Shown here one piece after another: positions 10,122 to 19,412 of a stretch of 64,000 nt of DNA; the stretch's first letter is position 1; each line of letters starts with the position of its first letter. Where the stretch lies: NCBI RefSeq assembly GCF_040373385.1, contig NZ_JBDXXH010000003.1, positions 434,001 to 498,000 on the forward strand, written 5' to 3'. The position numbers and the translations under genes are program-made. The stretch comes from Nitratidesulfovibrio sp. (lineage in GTDB: Bacteria > Desulfobacterota > Desulfovibrionia > Desulfovibrionales > Desulfovibrionaceae). The notes beneath the pieces are model-generated. The model made no database searches. It was not told the origin of the DNA and worked only from the letters and a program-made list of their open reading frames with translations.

Positions 10122-10334
10122 GGGTGCTCTCCTCTTGTAACCGGGGTGACCGGGGAAACGGGGTGTCGCCGTTTCCGGGCGGACTGCCCTGTCGGCGGGT
10201 GCCATTTGGGGGGTGCCGATTCGGGCGGGTTCTCCATCGCAAGGTCCGCGCTTTCGATGGCGAAGGGGCCGGGGGTTCGCCCCGGCCCCTCCGAGTGCAG
10301 CGGTGGCGGGAAGCCGGTACGCCGTCGCGGGGTG

Positions 10335-10514
10335 CTACGAGCCGGGGGTGGGCATCTTGGAATCGATGTACGAGAAGGTGGAGCTGACCTTGGTGCCGAG
10401 GGCGGTGACGGCGGCAACGATGACGGCGGCGATGAGGGCGGCGATGAGACCGTATTCGAGGGCGGTGGCGCCTTCTTCGTCACGGATCAGGGTGGTGAGG
10501 GACTTCAACATCAT
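10335..10514 (-). CDS. flp: Flp pilin, third in transcription order
   Basis: This small pilin has 58-59 residues; either of two adjacent ATGs can start it, with AAGGAG just upstream. The leader MLKSLTTLIRDEEG is followed by the Flp cleavage site (Gly before ATALEY) and a hydrophobic helix. The mature 44-residue sequence is identical to that of the gene at 10554 and differs from 10783 at one residue. It is the structural subunit of the Flp fibre after TadV processing. The short length explains why it is easily missed. Confidence 0.93.
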   Translation of the reverse strand: MMLKSLTTLIRDEEGATALEYGLIAALIAAVIVAAVTALGTKVSSTFSYIDSKMPTPGS

Positions 10515-10553
10515 CTTACTCCTTTCGGGTTTTTGCGCGATTATAAACGGGGC

Positions 10554-10730
10554 CTACGAACCGGGGGTGGGCATCTTGGAGTCGATGTACGAGAAGGTGG
10601 AGCTGACCTTGGTGCCGAGGGCGGTGACCGCGGCGACGATGACGGCGGCGATGAGGGCGGCGATGAGGCCGTATTCGAGGGCGGTGGCGCCTTCTTCGTC
10701 ACGGATCAGGCGGGCGATGATCTTCGACAT
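10554..10730 (-). CDS. flp: Flp pilin, second in transcription order
   Basis: A 58-residue pilin with leader MSKIIARLIRDEEG, cleavage before ATALEYG, and a hydrophobic Ala/Ile/Val helix ending KMPTPGS. The mature part matches the neighbouring gene at 10335 exactly, while the first nine leader residues differ. GAGGAGA lies upstream of the ATG. It sits 39 bases from the third copy and 52 bases from the first copy. Confidence 0.93.
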   Translation of the reverse strand: MSKIIARLIRDEEGATALEYGLIAALIAAVIVAAVTALGTKVSSTFSYIDSKMPTPGS

Positions 10731-10782
10731 GGCTGTTCTCCTCTTATTCCTTCGTTGCTGTGCTGTGCGGTTGTGCCGTGGG

Positions 10783-10959
10783 CTACGAACCGGGGGTGGG
10801 CATCTTGGAGTCGATGTACGAGAAGGTTGCGCTGACCTTGGTGCCGAGGGCGGTGACGGCGGCGACGATGACGGCGGCGATGAGGGCGGCGATGAGGCCG
10901 TATTCGAGAGCGGTAGCGCCTTCTTCGTCACGAATCAGGGTGGTGAAGCGTTCAAACAT
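10783..10959 (-). CDS. flp: Flp pilin, promoter-proximal copy
   Basis: A 58-residue pilin with leader MFERFTTLIRDEEG and the Flp cleavage motif before ATALEYG. Its mature sequence differs from the other two copies by a single Ser to Ala change (KVSATF instead of KVSSTF). AGGAG lies 8 bases before the ATG. It is the first gene after the sigma-54 promoter at 11020-11036, with a predicted leader of about 50 bases. Confidence 0.93.
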   Translation of the reverse strand: MFERFTTLIRDEEGATALEYGLIAALIAAVIVAAVTALGTKVSATFSYIDSKMPTPGS

Positions 10960-11019
10960 GATGTCTCTCCTGCGTTAGGGGCTGTTGGCTGGCCGGGGGG
11001 CCGTTGTTGACTCCCATTC

Positions 11020-11036
11020 AGCAACCCGCGTGCCAA
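11020..11036 (-). promoter_or_regulatory. Sigma-54 (-24/-12) promoter of the flp-tad operon
   Basis: On the minus strand the sequence reads TTGGCACGCGGGTTGCT, with GG and GC separated by exactly 10 bases. This matches the sigma-54 consensus TGGCACG-N4-TTGC at every conserved position. Transcription would start near 11009, about 50 bases before the first pilin ATG. The nearest upstream gene encodes a sigma-54 activator carrying the GAFTGA loop. Confidence 0.9.
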
Positions 11037-11065
11037 GGAACGTCATGCAGAACGTAATACGCGTT

Positions 11066-11091
11066 AACATTCTGAAACAGTACGGAATGTT
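11066..11091. promoter_or_regulatory. Inverted repeat, candidate activator-binding site for flp
   Basis: AACATTC and GAATGTT form a perfect 7-base inverted repeat with a 12-base spacer, in an AT-rich island. The centre lies about 70 bases upstream of the predicted transcription start, a usual place for an enhancer site bound by an NtrC-type activator. A second, weaker inverted pair (AACG/CGTT, 11051-11065) lies next to it. Binding by the regulator at 11432 is inferred, not shown. Confidence 0.55.
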
Positions 11092-11275
11092 TTTTTACAC
11101 GGGCCAAAAGGGGCTGTTAGCGCGGATGATATCCGGGCGGATGGACCGGCGCGCGGGGAACTGCGGCGGCATGGAATCCACGAATCTTGGAGTGGGGATG
11201 GCAAAAGGGCGGGCGCGGAGGGCGCCGGGCAGGGGAAACGGGGCGGGAAGTCCAATGGGGCGAGCGGCCTGCGCG

Positions 11276-11290
11276 AGAATCTAGGATTCT
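11276..11290. repeat. Short palindrome in the flp-regulator intergenic region
   Basis: AGAATC-TAG-GATTCT is a perfect 6-base inverted repeat. A nearly identical copy, AAATC-TAG-GATTC (11428-11440), overlaps the stop codon of the regulator gene, and a degenerate form (GAATCCACGAATCTTGG) lies at 11174-11190. The 340 bases from 11092 to 11431 hold no credible gene. They also contain a run of nine G (11397-11405). Function is unknown. Confidence 0.4.
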
Positions 11291-11431
11291 TGGAGCGGCT
11301 CGAAGCCGCGCGCAGTTGGCGGTGTCGGGGCGTCACCGTCCAGAGGGGATACGGGCGTGTCGCGAAACGTGGCGGGGGGATGGAAAGCGTGGACGAGGGG
11401 GGGGGCGCTGCGGGGCGCGGCGGAAGAAAAT

Positions 11432-13027
11432 CTAGGATTCCTGGATCAGGGGCAGTCCGTTGCGCGGCTTGATGCCGTGCTTCTGCAGCTTGGCCCACAG
11501 GTTCTTTGGGGTCAGGCCCAGCAGCACGGCGGCTTCGGTCTGGCGGCCCTCGGCGCGGCGCAGCGCGTCCAGTAGCAGGTTGCGTTCGACCATGCGCATG
11601 GTTTCGCGCAGGTCGATGGGGCCGGTAAGGGCCGCCGCCGCGAAGGCGTGGGTGGAGGACGCGCCCGCCGAAGCGCTGGCTGAGTGCGTGCCAACCGGGG
11701 ATGCGCCGGTGGGCGGCGGGGTGGGAAGGGTGGACGGGGCGGGCTGGCCGGTGGCGTCGGTTCCCTCGCGGTCCGGTCGGCCTGCGGCGTCGTCCGGCCC
11801 GGACATGTGCCCGGAGACCATCCCTTCGGGCGCGGACCTTTCGAACGTTGCACCGGGGGCGCGGCCCAGGGCGCGGTCCACGTCGGGGGCGTCGATGGGG
11901 CCTTCGGCGGCGATGGCGGCACGCTCGATGACGTTGGCCAGTTGGCGCACGTTGCCCGGCCAGTCGTAGGAACACAGGGCGGCAACGGCCGCCGGGGTCA
12001 GCCCGTGCACGGGCAGGCCCAGGGTGCCTTGCAGCCGCCGCACCACGTGCTGGGCCAGCAGGGGGATGTCTTCCCTGCGGCTGCGCAGCGGGGGCAGATG
12101 CACCACGGCCACGCCCAGGCGGTAGTACAGGTCTTCACGAAAGGCCTTTTCGCGCACCCGGTCGGCAAGGTTCTGGTTGGTGGCGGCGATGAGCCGCACG
12201 TCCAGCGTAACGGGTCTGCGCCCGCCCAGGCGTTCCACCTGTTTCTGCTCCACCACCCGCAACAGCTTGGGCTGGATGGCCAGGGGCATGTCGCCGATTT
12301 CGTCCAGCATCAGGGTGCCGCCCTGGGCCAGCTCGAACTTGCCGGGCTGCGCCGTGGCCGCGCCGGTAAAGGCGCCCTTCTCGTGGCCGAAGAGTTCGTT
12401 TTCGAAAAGATGCTCGGGAATGGCCGCGCAGTTCACCTTCACGAAGGGCGCGGACGCGCGCGGCGACAGCGCCCGGATGGTATCCGAGGCCAGCTCCTTG
12501 CCGGTGCCCGATTCGCCCATGATCAGCACGGTGGTGTCCAGCGGGGCCACCTTTTCGATGAGCGCCTTCACCTCCATGATGGCCCGGCTTTCGCCGATGA
12601 TGCGGCTGGCCGGGCCGTCGCGGCGCAGCGAATCGCGCAGGGCGGCGATTTCCGCCTGCAACCTGCGTTTTTCCATGGCCCGGCGGATGACGATGTCCAT
12701 TTCCTTCAGGCTGAAGGGCTTGGAGAACACGTCGTAGGCGCCCAGCTTCACCGCCTCCAGCGCCAGCTCGCGCGTGGAGTAGGCGGTCATGACGATGATG
12801 TCGGTGCCCGGCGCGGCGGAAAGCAGGTGGGGGATGGCTTCCACCCCGGACATGCCGGGCAGCATGACGTCGGACAGCACCAGGTCGAAGCCGCCGCCAC
12901 GCAACAGGGCGATGCCGTCCTCGGCGCGCCCGGCGGCGGTGACGCGATGGCCGCGTTCCTCCAGTGCCTCGCGCAGCATGGACTGGAAGGCGGTGTCGTC
13001 TTCGATCAGCAGGATGTGGCCGCTCAT
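11432..13027 (-). CDS. Sigma-54-dependent response regulator, probable activator of the tad operon
   Basis: This 531-residue NtrC-family regulator has a receiver domain (about 4-117, phosphoacceptor Asp53 in LVLSDVMLPG, conserved Lys in FSKPF). Its AAA+ domain has Walker A GESGTGKE (171-178), the sigma-54-contacting loop GAFTGA (218-223) and Walker B GGTLMLDEIGD. A long Pro/Ala/Thr-rich linker of roughly 100 residues leads to a Fis-type helix-turn-helix (RQTEAAVLLGLTPKNLWAKL) at the C-terminus. The start MSGHILLIEDD at 13027 opens the receiver domain. No kinase gene is adjacent. The sigma-54 promoter 400 bases downstream of its stop makes the flp operon the likely target. Confidence 0.9.
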   Translation of the reverse strand: MSGHILLIEDDTAFQSMLREALEERGHRVTAAGRAEDGIALLRGGGFDLVLSDVMLPGMSGVEAIPHLLSAAPGTDIIVMTAYSTRELALEAVKLGAYDVFSKPFSLKEMDIVIRRAMEKRRLQAEIAALRDSLRRDGPASRIIGESRAIMEVKALIEKVAPLDTTVLIMGESGTGKELASDTIRALSPRASAPFVKVNCAAIPEHLFENELFGHEKGAFTGAATAQPGKFELAQGGTLMLDEIGDMPLAIQPKLLRVVEQKQVERLGGRRPVTLDVRLIAATNQNLADRVREKAFREDLYYRLGVAVVHLPPLRSRREDIPLLAQHVVRRLQGTLGLPVHGLTPAAVAALCSYDWPGNVRQLANVIERAAIAAEGPIDAPDVDRALGRAPGATFERSAPEGMVSGHMSGPDDAAGRPDREGTDATGQPAPSTLPTPPPTGASPVGTHSASASAGASSTHAFAAAALTGPIDLRETMRMVERNLLLDALRRAEGRQTEAAVLLGLTPKNLWAKLQKHGIKPRNGLPLIQES

Positions 13028-13397
13028 GCGTTGCCGTTCGTCCGGATGGCGGTGGATGGGGCGGGGCACGCGCCGTGGCGCGGTGTCCGGGACTGGTGTC
13101 CGGAGGGATGCCGGATGGGCGCGCGGCGACACGGCGGCGAGGCCGGACGTCGCGCGGACCATGCAAAGGTACAACGGACGGGTGTGAAGGGCAAACGGTT
13201 AGATTTGCACACCTGTGCGTTCATTCGGACTTTGGCGCGAGGATATGTCCTTGTGCATTGGGGGGTTGCATGCAGTGGCCGTGCGGGTTGGGGCAGCGGA
13301 CAGGGCGCGGCATGCGTGACCGCCTCGGGCCGGTTCGGGCAGGCCGTGGGCATGGGCCGGGCCTGCCCGGCTGCTGGCGGGGCAGAGTCCCCAGCGG
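13028..13397. other. Intergenic region upstream of the sigma-54 regulator
   Basis: There is no credible gene in these 370 bases. The stretch 13180-13260 is AT-richer than its surroundings and holds the near-palindrome GCACACCTGTGC (13207-13218), a plausible place for the regulator's promoter or operator on the minus strand. Just after the stop of the gene at 13398, GCTGGGG/CCCCgCCAGC forms a weak hairpin (13374-13398 region) that lacks a U-tract. Confidence 0.35.
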
Positions 13398-14018
13398 CTA
13401 ACTTCCGGCCTGCGTCACGCGGGGCGGCAGGTCCTTCATGGCCCGCGCCTCGCCCAGGACGTCGGCACAAGCCAGCCAGTAGGCCGCCTGGGGCCAGTCC
13501 TTGCGGGTGCCCCTGCCTTCGCGCAGCATCAGGCCCAGGTTATAGGCGGCCAAACCGTTGCCCTTTTCGGCGGCCTTGCGGAACAGGCGCACCGCCTCGC
13601 CACGGTCGCTGCTGCTGGACCTGCCGCTGTCGATGAGGACGGCCAGCTGGTTCATGGCGTTGGCGTCCCCCTTGGCGATGGCCTGCCGGTACAGGGCTTC
13701 GGCACGGCGCAGATCCTGCGGCACGCCGCGCCCCTCTTCATGCAGCATGCCGAGTTGCAGTTGCGCGCGCGGGTCGCCCGATTTCGCCCGGGCGGTGAGC
13801 CCCGCCAACGGTTCGTTGGTCGGGGGGAGCGGAGGAGAGGTTTGCCCCGCCCCGGCGGACGACATTGCGTTTTCCTGGCTGGCCATGGGGCCGGCCATGC
13901 CGCAAGGGGGCGAAAGCAGCGGCAGGGCGACCACGAACGCCATGACCCACAGGGCACGGCACGACAGGGCGGCGGTGAATGCGCGGCGGAGCAGGGCGAG
14001 TGGGCGGAGAAAGGGCAT
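13398..14018 (-). CDS. Sel1-repeat secreted or membrane-anchored protein
   Basis: This 206-residue protein has an N-terminal hydrophobic segment (LWVMAFVVALPLLSPPCGMA) that looks like a signal peptide or anchor. It is followed by three Sel1-like repeats over about 75-190 (DPRAQLQLGMLHEEGRGVPQD, then ANAMNQLAVLIDSG, then LAAYNLGLMLREGRGTRKD). Sel1 repeats act as protein-binding scaffolds. The ATG at 14018 has GGAGG 6 bases upstream; the in-frame extension to 14072 lacks a site. It lies upstream of the sigma-54 regulator on the same strand, 370 bases away, so co-transcription is possible. Confidence 0.8.
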   Translation of the reverse strand: MPFLRPLALLRRAFTAALSCRALWVMAFVVALPLLSPPCGMAGPMASQENAMSSAGAGQTSPPLPPTNEPLAGLTARAKSGDPRAQLQLGMLHEEGRGVPQDLRRAEALYRQAIAKGDANAMNQLAVLIDSGRSSSSDRGEAVRLFRKAAEKGNGLAAYNLGLMLREGRGTRKDWPQAAYWLACADVLGEARAMKDLPPRVTQAGS

Positions 14019-14241
14019 GCGGGCCTCCGGGGCGTTTGATGGGGCATGGCATATCGGTCCGTCGCAGCGCAAGGGGTTGCCGCGCCTCGGGACGGTGAGG
14101 TAGGTGTGTGGTCTGGTCCGGTCTGGCCCGATGCGGCCCGATCCGGCCTGTTTCGGCCAGTCTCTCGCCTTTTTTCGGGCAGTGCCGTCAGCCGTCCGTC
14201 AGCAATCGCACGGTGTACAACCGTTTTCGCAGGAGTTTCGC

Positions 14242-14838
14242 ATGCAGCTTGGCCGCATGGCGCAGAGCGCCCTTCGTCCCATGATCGTCGGCACCGACAT
14301 CGAGGCCTTTCGCCAGCACTGCGGCGGCAGCCTGGGCGGGCTGTTCCACTGCATGCGCTATCCGGGGCCACATCTGTTATGGGATGGCGGCACGCAGGAA
14401 TTCGTGGACGAGGCGGGTGCAGCTGTGCCGGGGCTGGACGCATTGGCCGGGGAGCTGGCCGTGCTGCGCGACGCCGTGGGTGCGGCGCTGGCGGGAAGCG
14501 CATCCGCCGCCCTTCCCGTGTCCATGGACGGCACCCTGTTGCGCGGGCAGGACGGTTCCGCCCATTATCGCATCTACGACCTGATCCACCCGGAGATTCC
14601 GGTATGGCGGCAAGTGAACCTGCTGGCCGACCTGTTCTGCCAACTGGAACAGCGGGTGCCCCACGTGCGCCCGGTGACCCACGAACATACCCCGGCCATG
14701 AAGACGGACACCCGCGTGGCCCGCTGGCTGGCCACCTGGAAGCGCCCCGGCTGCGGCGGCGTGCTGCTGAAACGTCCCGAACTGGTCTACGCACCGGGAC
14801 GGGAGACGCCAGACGCTTGTTGCGTCGTCATGCGTTGA
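14242..14838 (+). CDS. Hypothetical protein
   Basis: A 198-residue predicted soluble protein starting at MQLGRMAQSALRPMIVG, with AGGAG 7 bases before the ATG. No recognised domain. Visible features include a Cys-containing segment GGLFHCMRYPG, a region DLIHPEIPVWRQVNLLADLFCQLEQ, and a C-terminal CGGVLLKRPELVYAPG. The last residues (CCVVMR) and the stop codon are encoded by the first unit of a 26-bp tandem repeat, so repeat number could change the 3' end. It is transcribed toward the liv operon, 486 bases away. Confidence 0.6.
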   Translation: MQLGRMAQSALRPMIVGTDIEAFRQHCGGSLGGLFHCMRYPGPHLLWDGGTQEFVDEAGAAVPGLDALAGELAVLRDAVGAALAGSASAALPVSMDGTLLRGQDGSAHYRIYDLIHPEIPVWRQVNLLADLFCQLEQRVPHVRPVTHEHTPAMKTDTRVARWLATWKRPGCGGVLLKRPELVYAPGRETPDACCVVMR

Positions 14839-14952
14839 TCGCCTGTTGCGTCGTCATGCGTTGATCGTCCGCAGCGCCGTCATGCGTTGATGGCCTGCTG
14901 CGTCGACATACGGTAACCGAGCACCGCGTCGTCATGCGTTGGCCGCCTGCGT
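14823..14952. repeat. 26-bp tandem repeat overlapping a gene end
   Basis: There are five consecutive 26-bp units starting at 14823, 14849, 14875, 14901 and 14927, sharing the core CGTCGTCATGCGTTGATCG. Units 1, 2, 3 and 5 are close matches and unit 4 is diverged. The first unit contains the last codons and stop of the upstream hypothetical gene. Confidence 0.85.
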
Positions 14953-15324
14953 GCCATGTCGTCGTCGCTTCGTGCCGCGTGGCCAGGCAAATCCGGCGCC
15001 TTCCGGTCACCTCCGCATGGCGCCCGCCGTATCCCGGACAGGCCCCGCCCCTCTCTTGCCCGTCCCGATCATTGGCATGACGCACAGTTATCGTGTCAGA
15101 GGGATTGCTTTTCTTCGGCTTTTTCCGCAAAATGTCGTTTAGCGGCCCGCATCAGACGCGGGCCGTCCGCTCGCGTTAACAATTACGTTGATAAGTATGT
15201 CCACCCACGGGACGGTACCACGGCGGGCCAGTCGTCCGTCGTGTCGCACCATGCGAAGAGGCGAGGATAAGGTATCGGGGAAACAGTCTAGCGAGGAATC
15301 CGCGGGTTCCCGGGAGGTTTCGAC
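14953..15324. other. livK upstream region
   Basis: There is no gene in this 372-base stretch. A hairpin CGGCCCGC/GCGGGCCG with a 7-base loop (15143-15165) could end the upstream transcript or be part of the livK leader. An AT-rich segment (15172-15200) is the most likely promoter area, but I cannot assign -35/-10 boxes with confidence. Confidence 0.3.
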
Positions 15325-16452
15325 ATGAAACACGTGATCAAGGCGCTGACGCTCGCACTTGCCGCTTCGCTGCTCATGGCCGCCACGGCCTTTGCGGCAC
15401 CGGTGAAGATCGGCCTCATGTGCCCCCTGACCGGCAAGTGGGCCAGCGAAGGGCAGGACATGCGCAACATCGTCACCCTGCTCGCCGATGAACTGAACAA
15501 GGCTGGCGGCATCAACGGCAACAAGGTCGACCTGGTCGTCGAAGACGACGGCGGCGACCCGCGCACCGCAGCCCTGGCCGCGCAGAAGCTGACCACCTCG
15601 GGCGTCATCGCCGCCATCGGCACCTATGGCTCGGCGGTCACCGAAGCCTCCCAGAGCATCTACGACGAAGCGGGCGTGGTGCAGATCGCCACCGGCTCCA
15701 CCGCCGTGCGCCTGACCGAAAAGGGCCTGAAGCGCTTCCTGCGCACCGCCCCCCGTGACGACGAACAGGGCATGGTGGCCGCGAAACTGATCAAGGCCAA
15801 GGGCTACAAGGCCGTGGCGCTGCTGCACGACAACTCGTCCTACGCCAAGGGCCTGGCCGACGAGACCAAGACGTTGCTGGACAAGGCCGGTACCAAGATC
15901 GTGTTCTACGACGCCCTTACCCCGGGCGAGCGCGACTACACCGCCATCCTCACCAAGCTGAAGGCCGCGAGCCCCGACATCATCTTCTGCACCGGCTACT
16001 ACCCCGAAGTGGGCATGCTGCTGCGCCAGAAGATGGAAATGAAGTGGAACGTGCCCATGATGGGCGGCGATGCCGCCAACCATGCGGACCTGGTGAAGAT
16101 TTCCGGCAAGGAAGCGGCCAAGGGCTATTTCTTCCTCAGCCCCCCCGGACCGCAGGACCTGGACGCCCCGGCCGCCAAGGCCATGCTGACCGCCTACAAG
16201 GCCAAGTACAACGGCGTGCCCGGCTCCGTGTGGTCCGTGCTGGCCGGTGACGCGTTCAACGTCATCGTCGAGGCCGTGAAGGCCACCGGCAAGGCCGATT
16301 CCGCCGCCATCGCCGAGTACCTGAAGACCAAGCTGAAGAACTACCCCGGCTTCACCGGCCAGATCTCGTTCAACGAGAAGGGTGACCGCGTGGGCGACCT
16401 GTACCGGGTGTACGAAGTGAACGCCAACGGCGAATTCATTCTGCAGCCCTAG
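15325..16452 (+). CDS. livK: Branched-chain amino acid ABC transporter substrate-binding protein
   Basis: This 375-residue periplasmic binding protein has a clear signal peptide (about 1-24, ending ATAFA). The fold is of the Leu/Ile/Val-binding type (Peripla_BP_6): VKIGLMCPLTGKWASEGQDM at the mature N-terminus, then the domain motifs GTYGSAVTEASQSIYDEAGV and the ligand-site Ser/Thr region IATGSTAVRLTEKGLKRFLRT. It delivers ligand to LivHMGF, encoded directly downstream. Specificity for branched-chain amino acids is the family default and cannot be proved from sequence. A strong hairpin follows the gene. Confidence 0.9.
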   Translation: MKHVIKALTLALAASLLMAATAFAAPVKIGLMCPLTGKWASEGQDMRNIVTLLADELNKAGGINGNKVDLVVEDDGGDPRTAALAAQKLTTSGVIAAIGTYGSAVTEASQSIYDEAGVVQIATGSTAVRLTEKGLKRFLRTAPRDDEQGMVAAKLIKAKGYKAVALLHDNSSYAKGLADETKTLLDKAGTKIVFYDALTPGERDYTAILTKLKAASPDIIFCTGYYPEVGMLLRQKMEMKWNVPMMGGDAANHADLVKISGKEAAKGYFFLSPPGPQDLDAPAAKAMLTAYKAKYNGVPGSVWSVLAGDAFNVIVEAVKATGKADSAAIAEYLKTKLKNYPGFTGQISFNEKGDRVGDLYRVYEVNANGEFILQP

Positions 16453-16492
16453 CAGCGCGCACGACCGGACATGAGCCGGACATGACTGCACG

Positions 16493-16523
16493 ACGGGGCG
16501 GGCGCTGCCGCCCGCCCCGTTTC
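16493..16523 (+). terminator. Hairpin between livK and livH
   Basis: A perfect 12-base stem (ACGGGGCGGGCG with its complement), a 4-base loop CTGC and a short T run (TTTCG) lie 40 bases after livK. It fits a partial terminator or mRNA-stabilising stem that would keep livK expression above that of the membrane genes. The remaining 220 bases to livH hold no gene. Confidence 0.7.
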
Positions 16524-16744
16524 GCCGCTCCGCCATCGACCGCAGGTGGCACGGGCGGCGGGATGACCAGAATCCGGCCCCAGGGCCGAACCGGGGCGCG
16601 CACCGCCCCATCCGCAGGCGGACCCTTTCCGGGGTCCGCGTTTCGCGCCGCAGCGTTCGGGCATCCGGCAAGGCATCTGCCAGGGCATTTGCCGGGGTAC
16701 CCGCCGGACCGGGCGGCGCGGGGGGAAGAAGCACAGGAACGTCT

Positions 16745-17646
<902 letters not shown>

Positions 17647-17650
<4 letters not shown>

Positions 17651-18642
17651 CGGTGTCGCGCACCACGAGCTACGCGGGCCTCGCGGTGGTGGTGGCAGTG
17701 CTGCCCCTGCTGCTGGACCCCTACTGGACCGACGTGTTCGTCAGCATCGGCCTGTATTCCGTGCTGGCCCTTTCGCTGAACATCATCCTGGGCCAGGCCG
17801 GGCTGTTCCACATGGGCCATGCGGCGTTCTACGCCGTGGGCGCCTACGTGACGGCCATCGCCAACACGATGTGGGGCGTGCCGGTGCTGTGGGCCATGCC
17901 CTTTGCAGGCTTGGCCGCCGCGCTGTTCGCCATGGTGGTGGCGCGGCCCATCATCCACCTGCGTGGCGACTACCTGCTCATCGTGACCATCGGCATCGTC
18001 GAGATCGTGCGCATCGCGCTGATCAACAACGTGTTCGGGCTTACCGGCGGGGCCAACGGCATCTTCGGCATATCGCGGCCCACCGTGTTCGGGTTCAAGA
18101 TCGCAAAGCCCATGCATTTCTACTATCTGGTCTGGGCGTACGTGGCCTGTTCCATCCTGCTGTTCCGCAGGCTGGAGAATTCGCGCTTCGGCCGCGCGCT
18201 CAACTACATCAAGGAAGACGACACCGCCGCCGAGGGCAGCGGGGTGCACACCGCCTCGTACAAGTTGTGGGCCTTCGTGCTGGGCGCCTTCTGGGCGGGC
18301 ATGACTGGTACCATCTACGCGGCCAAGATGACCATCATCTCTCCGGAATCGTTCTCGTTCTGGGAGTCTGTGGTGCTTTTCGCCATCGTCATCCTGGGCG
18401 GCGGGTCCAACCGGGGCGTGCTGCTGGGGGCGTTCCTGCTCATCGGGTTGCCGGAATTCTTCCGTGAATTCGCCAGCGCCCGCATGCTGGCCTTTGGCCT
18501 GGCCATGGTGGTGATGATGATCTTCCGGCCGCAGGGCATGCTGCCGCCCATGCCGCGCTTCTACAAGCTGCCGGAGCGCATCCGCTGCATAACCGGCAAG
18601 GGCGGGGACGCGGCCACCGCGCAGGCGGGGGGTGGGGCATGA
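17647..18642 (+). CDS. livM: Branched-chain amino acid ABC transporter permease LivM
   Basis: This 331-residue permease begins with two hydrophobic helices and contains LSLNIILGQAGLFHMGHAAF, the LivM signature, and the cytoplasmic loop RFGRALNYIKEDDTAAEGSG that contacts the ATPases. The start at 17647 is chosen because it overlaps the livH stop in ATGA form; upstream in-frame sequence is inside livH. Its own stop overlaps the livG start. Confidence 0.93.
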
Positions 18643-19406
18643 GCCTGCTTGCGCTGCGCAACCTGACCAAGACCTTCGGCGGCCTGGTTGCCGTGAACAA
18701 CGTGACGTTCGACGTGGCCGAAGGGTCCATCGTCGGGCTCATCGGTCCCAACGGGGCGGGCAAGACCACGGTGTTCAACCTGATCACCGGTAACTACAAG
18801 CCCGATTCCGGCGACATATTCTTCGATGGCCGCACCATCAAGGGGTTGCCCACCCACCGCATCGTGCAGCAGGGCATTGCCCGCACCTTTCAGACCATCC
18901 GGCTGTTCCAGAACATGTCGGTCATCGAGAACGTGCTGGCGGGTTGCCACTGCCGCATGCAGTCGGGCATGCTGGCGGCCATGCTGCGCACCCCGGCCCA
19001 GCGGGCGGAAGAGCAACGCGCCCTTTTGCGGGCCACGCGCGAACTGGAGTTCGTGGGGCTGGCCGACGAACACGCCAACCTGGCCAAGAACCTGTCGTAC
19101 GGCAACCAGCGCCTGCTGGAGATTGCCCGTGCCCTCGCCACCGACCCGCGCTTCATCATTCTGGATGAACCCGCCGGGGGCATGAACGACCAGGAAACGG
19201 CTGCGCTCATCGACACCATTCGCGCCATCCGCGACCGGGGCATCACCGTGCTGCTCATCGAGCACGACATGAGCCTGGTCATGAAGGTGTGCGAGAAGCT
19301 GGTGGTGCTGGAATACGGGGCGCTGCTGGCCGAGGGCGTGCCTGCGGCCATCAAGGACGATCCGCGCGTGATCGAGGCGTATCTTGGTGTTGATACAGAT
19401 GATTAG
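18639..19406 (+). CDS. livG: Branched-chain amino acid ABC transporter ATP-binding protein LivG
   Basis: This 255-residue ATPase has Walker A GPNGAGKTT (about 37-45), a LivG-type signature LSYGNQRLLEIARALATDP, Walker B FIILDEPAGGMND and the switch His in LLIEHDMSLVM. It powers the LivHM channel with LivF. It overlaps livM by 4 bases. Unlike most liv operons, livF does not follow immediately: 276 bases with a palindromic element (19413-19540) intervene. Confidence 0.95.
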   Translation: MSLLALRNLTKTFGGLVAVNNVTFDVAEGSIVGLIGPNGAGKTTVFNLITGNYKPDSGDIFFDGRTIKGLPTHRIVQQGIARTFQTIRLFQNMSVIENVLAGCHCRMQSGMLAAMLRTPAQRAEEQRALLRATRELEFVGLADEHANLAKNLSYGNQRLLEIARALATDPRFIILDEPAGGMNDQETAALIDTIRAIRDRGITVLLIEHDMSLVMKVCEKLVVLEYGALLAEGVPAAIKDDPRVIEAYLGVDTDD

Positions 19407-19412
19407 AATCCG

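Noticed and set aside
10118..10483. 121-residue Pro/Ser-rich ORF overlapping the flp genes
   Set aside because: It is an out-of-frame reading of the third pilin gene; the in-frame pilin with its leader and cleavage motif explains the sequence.
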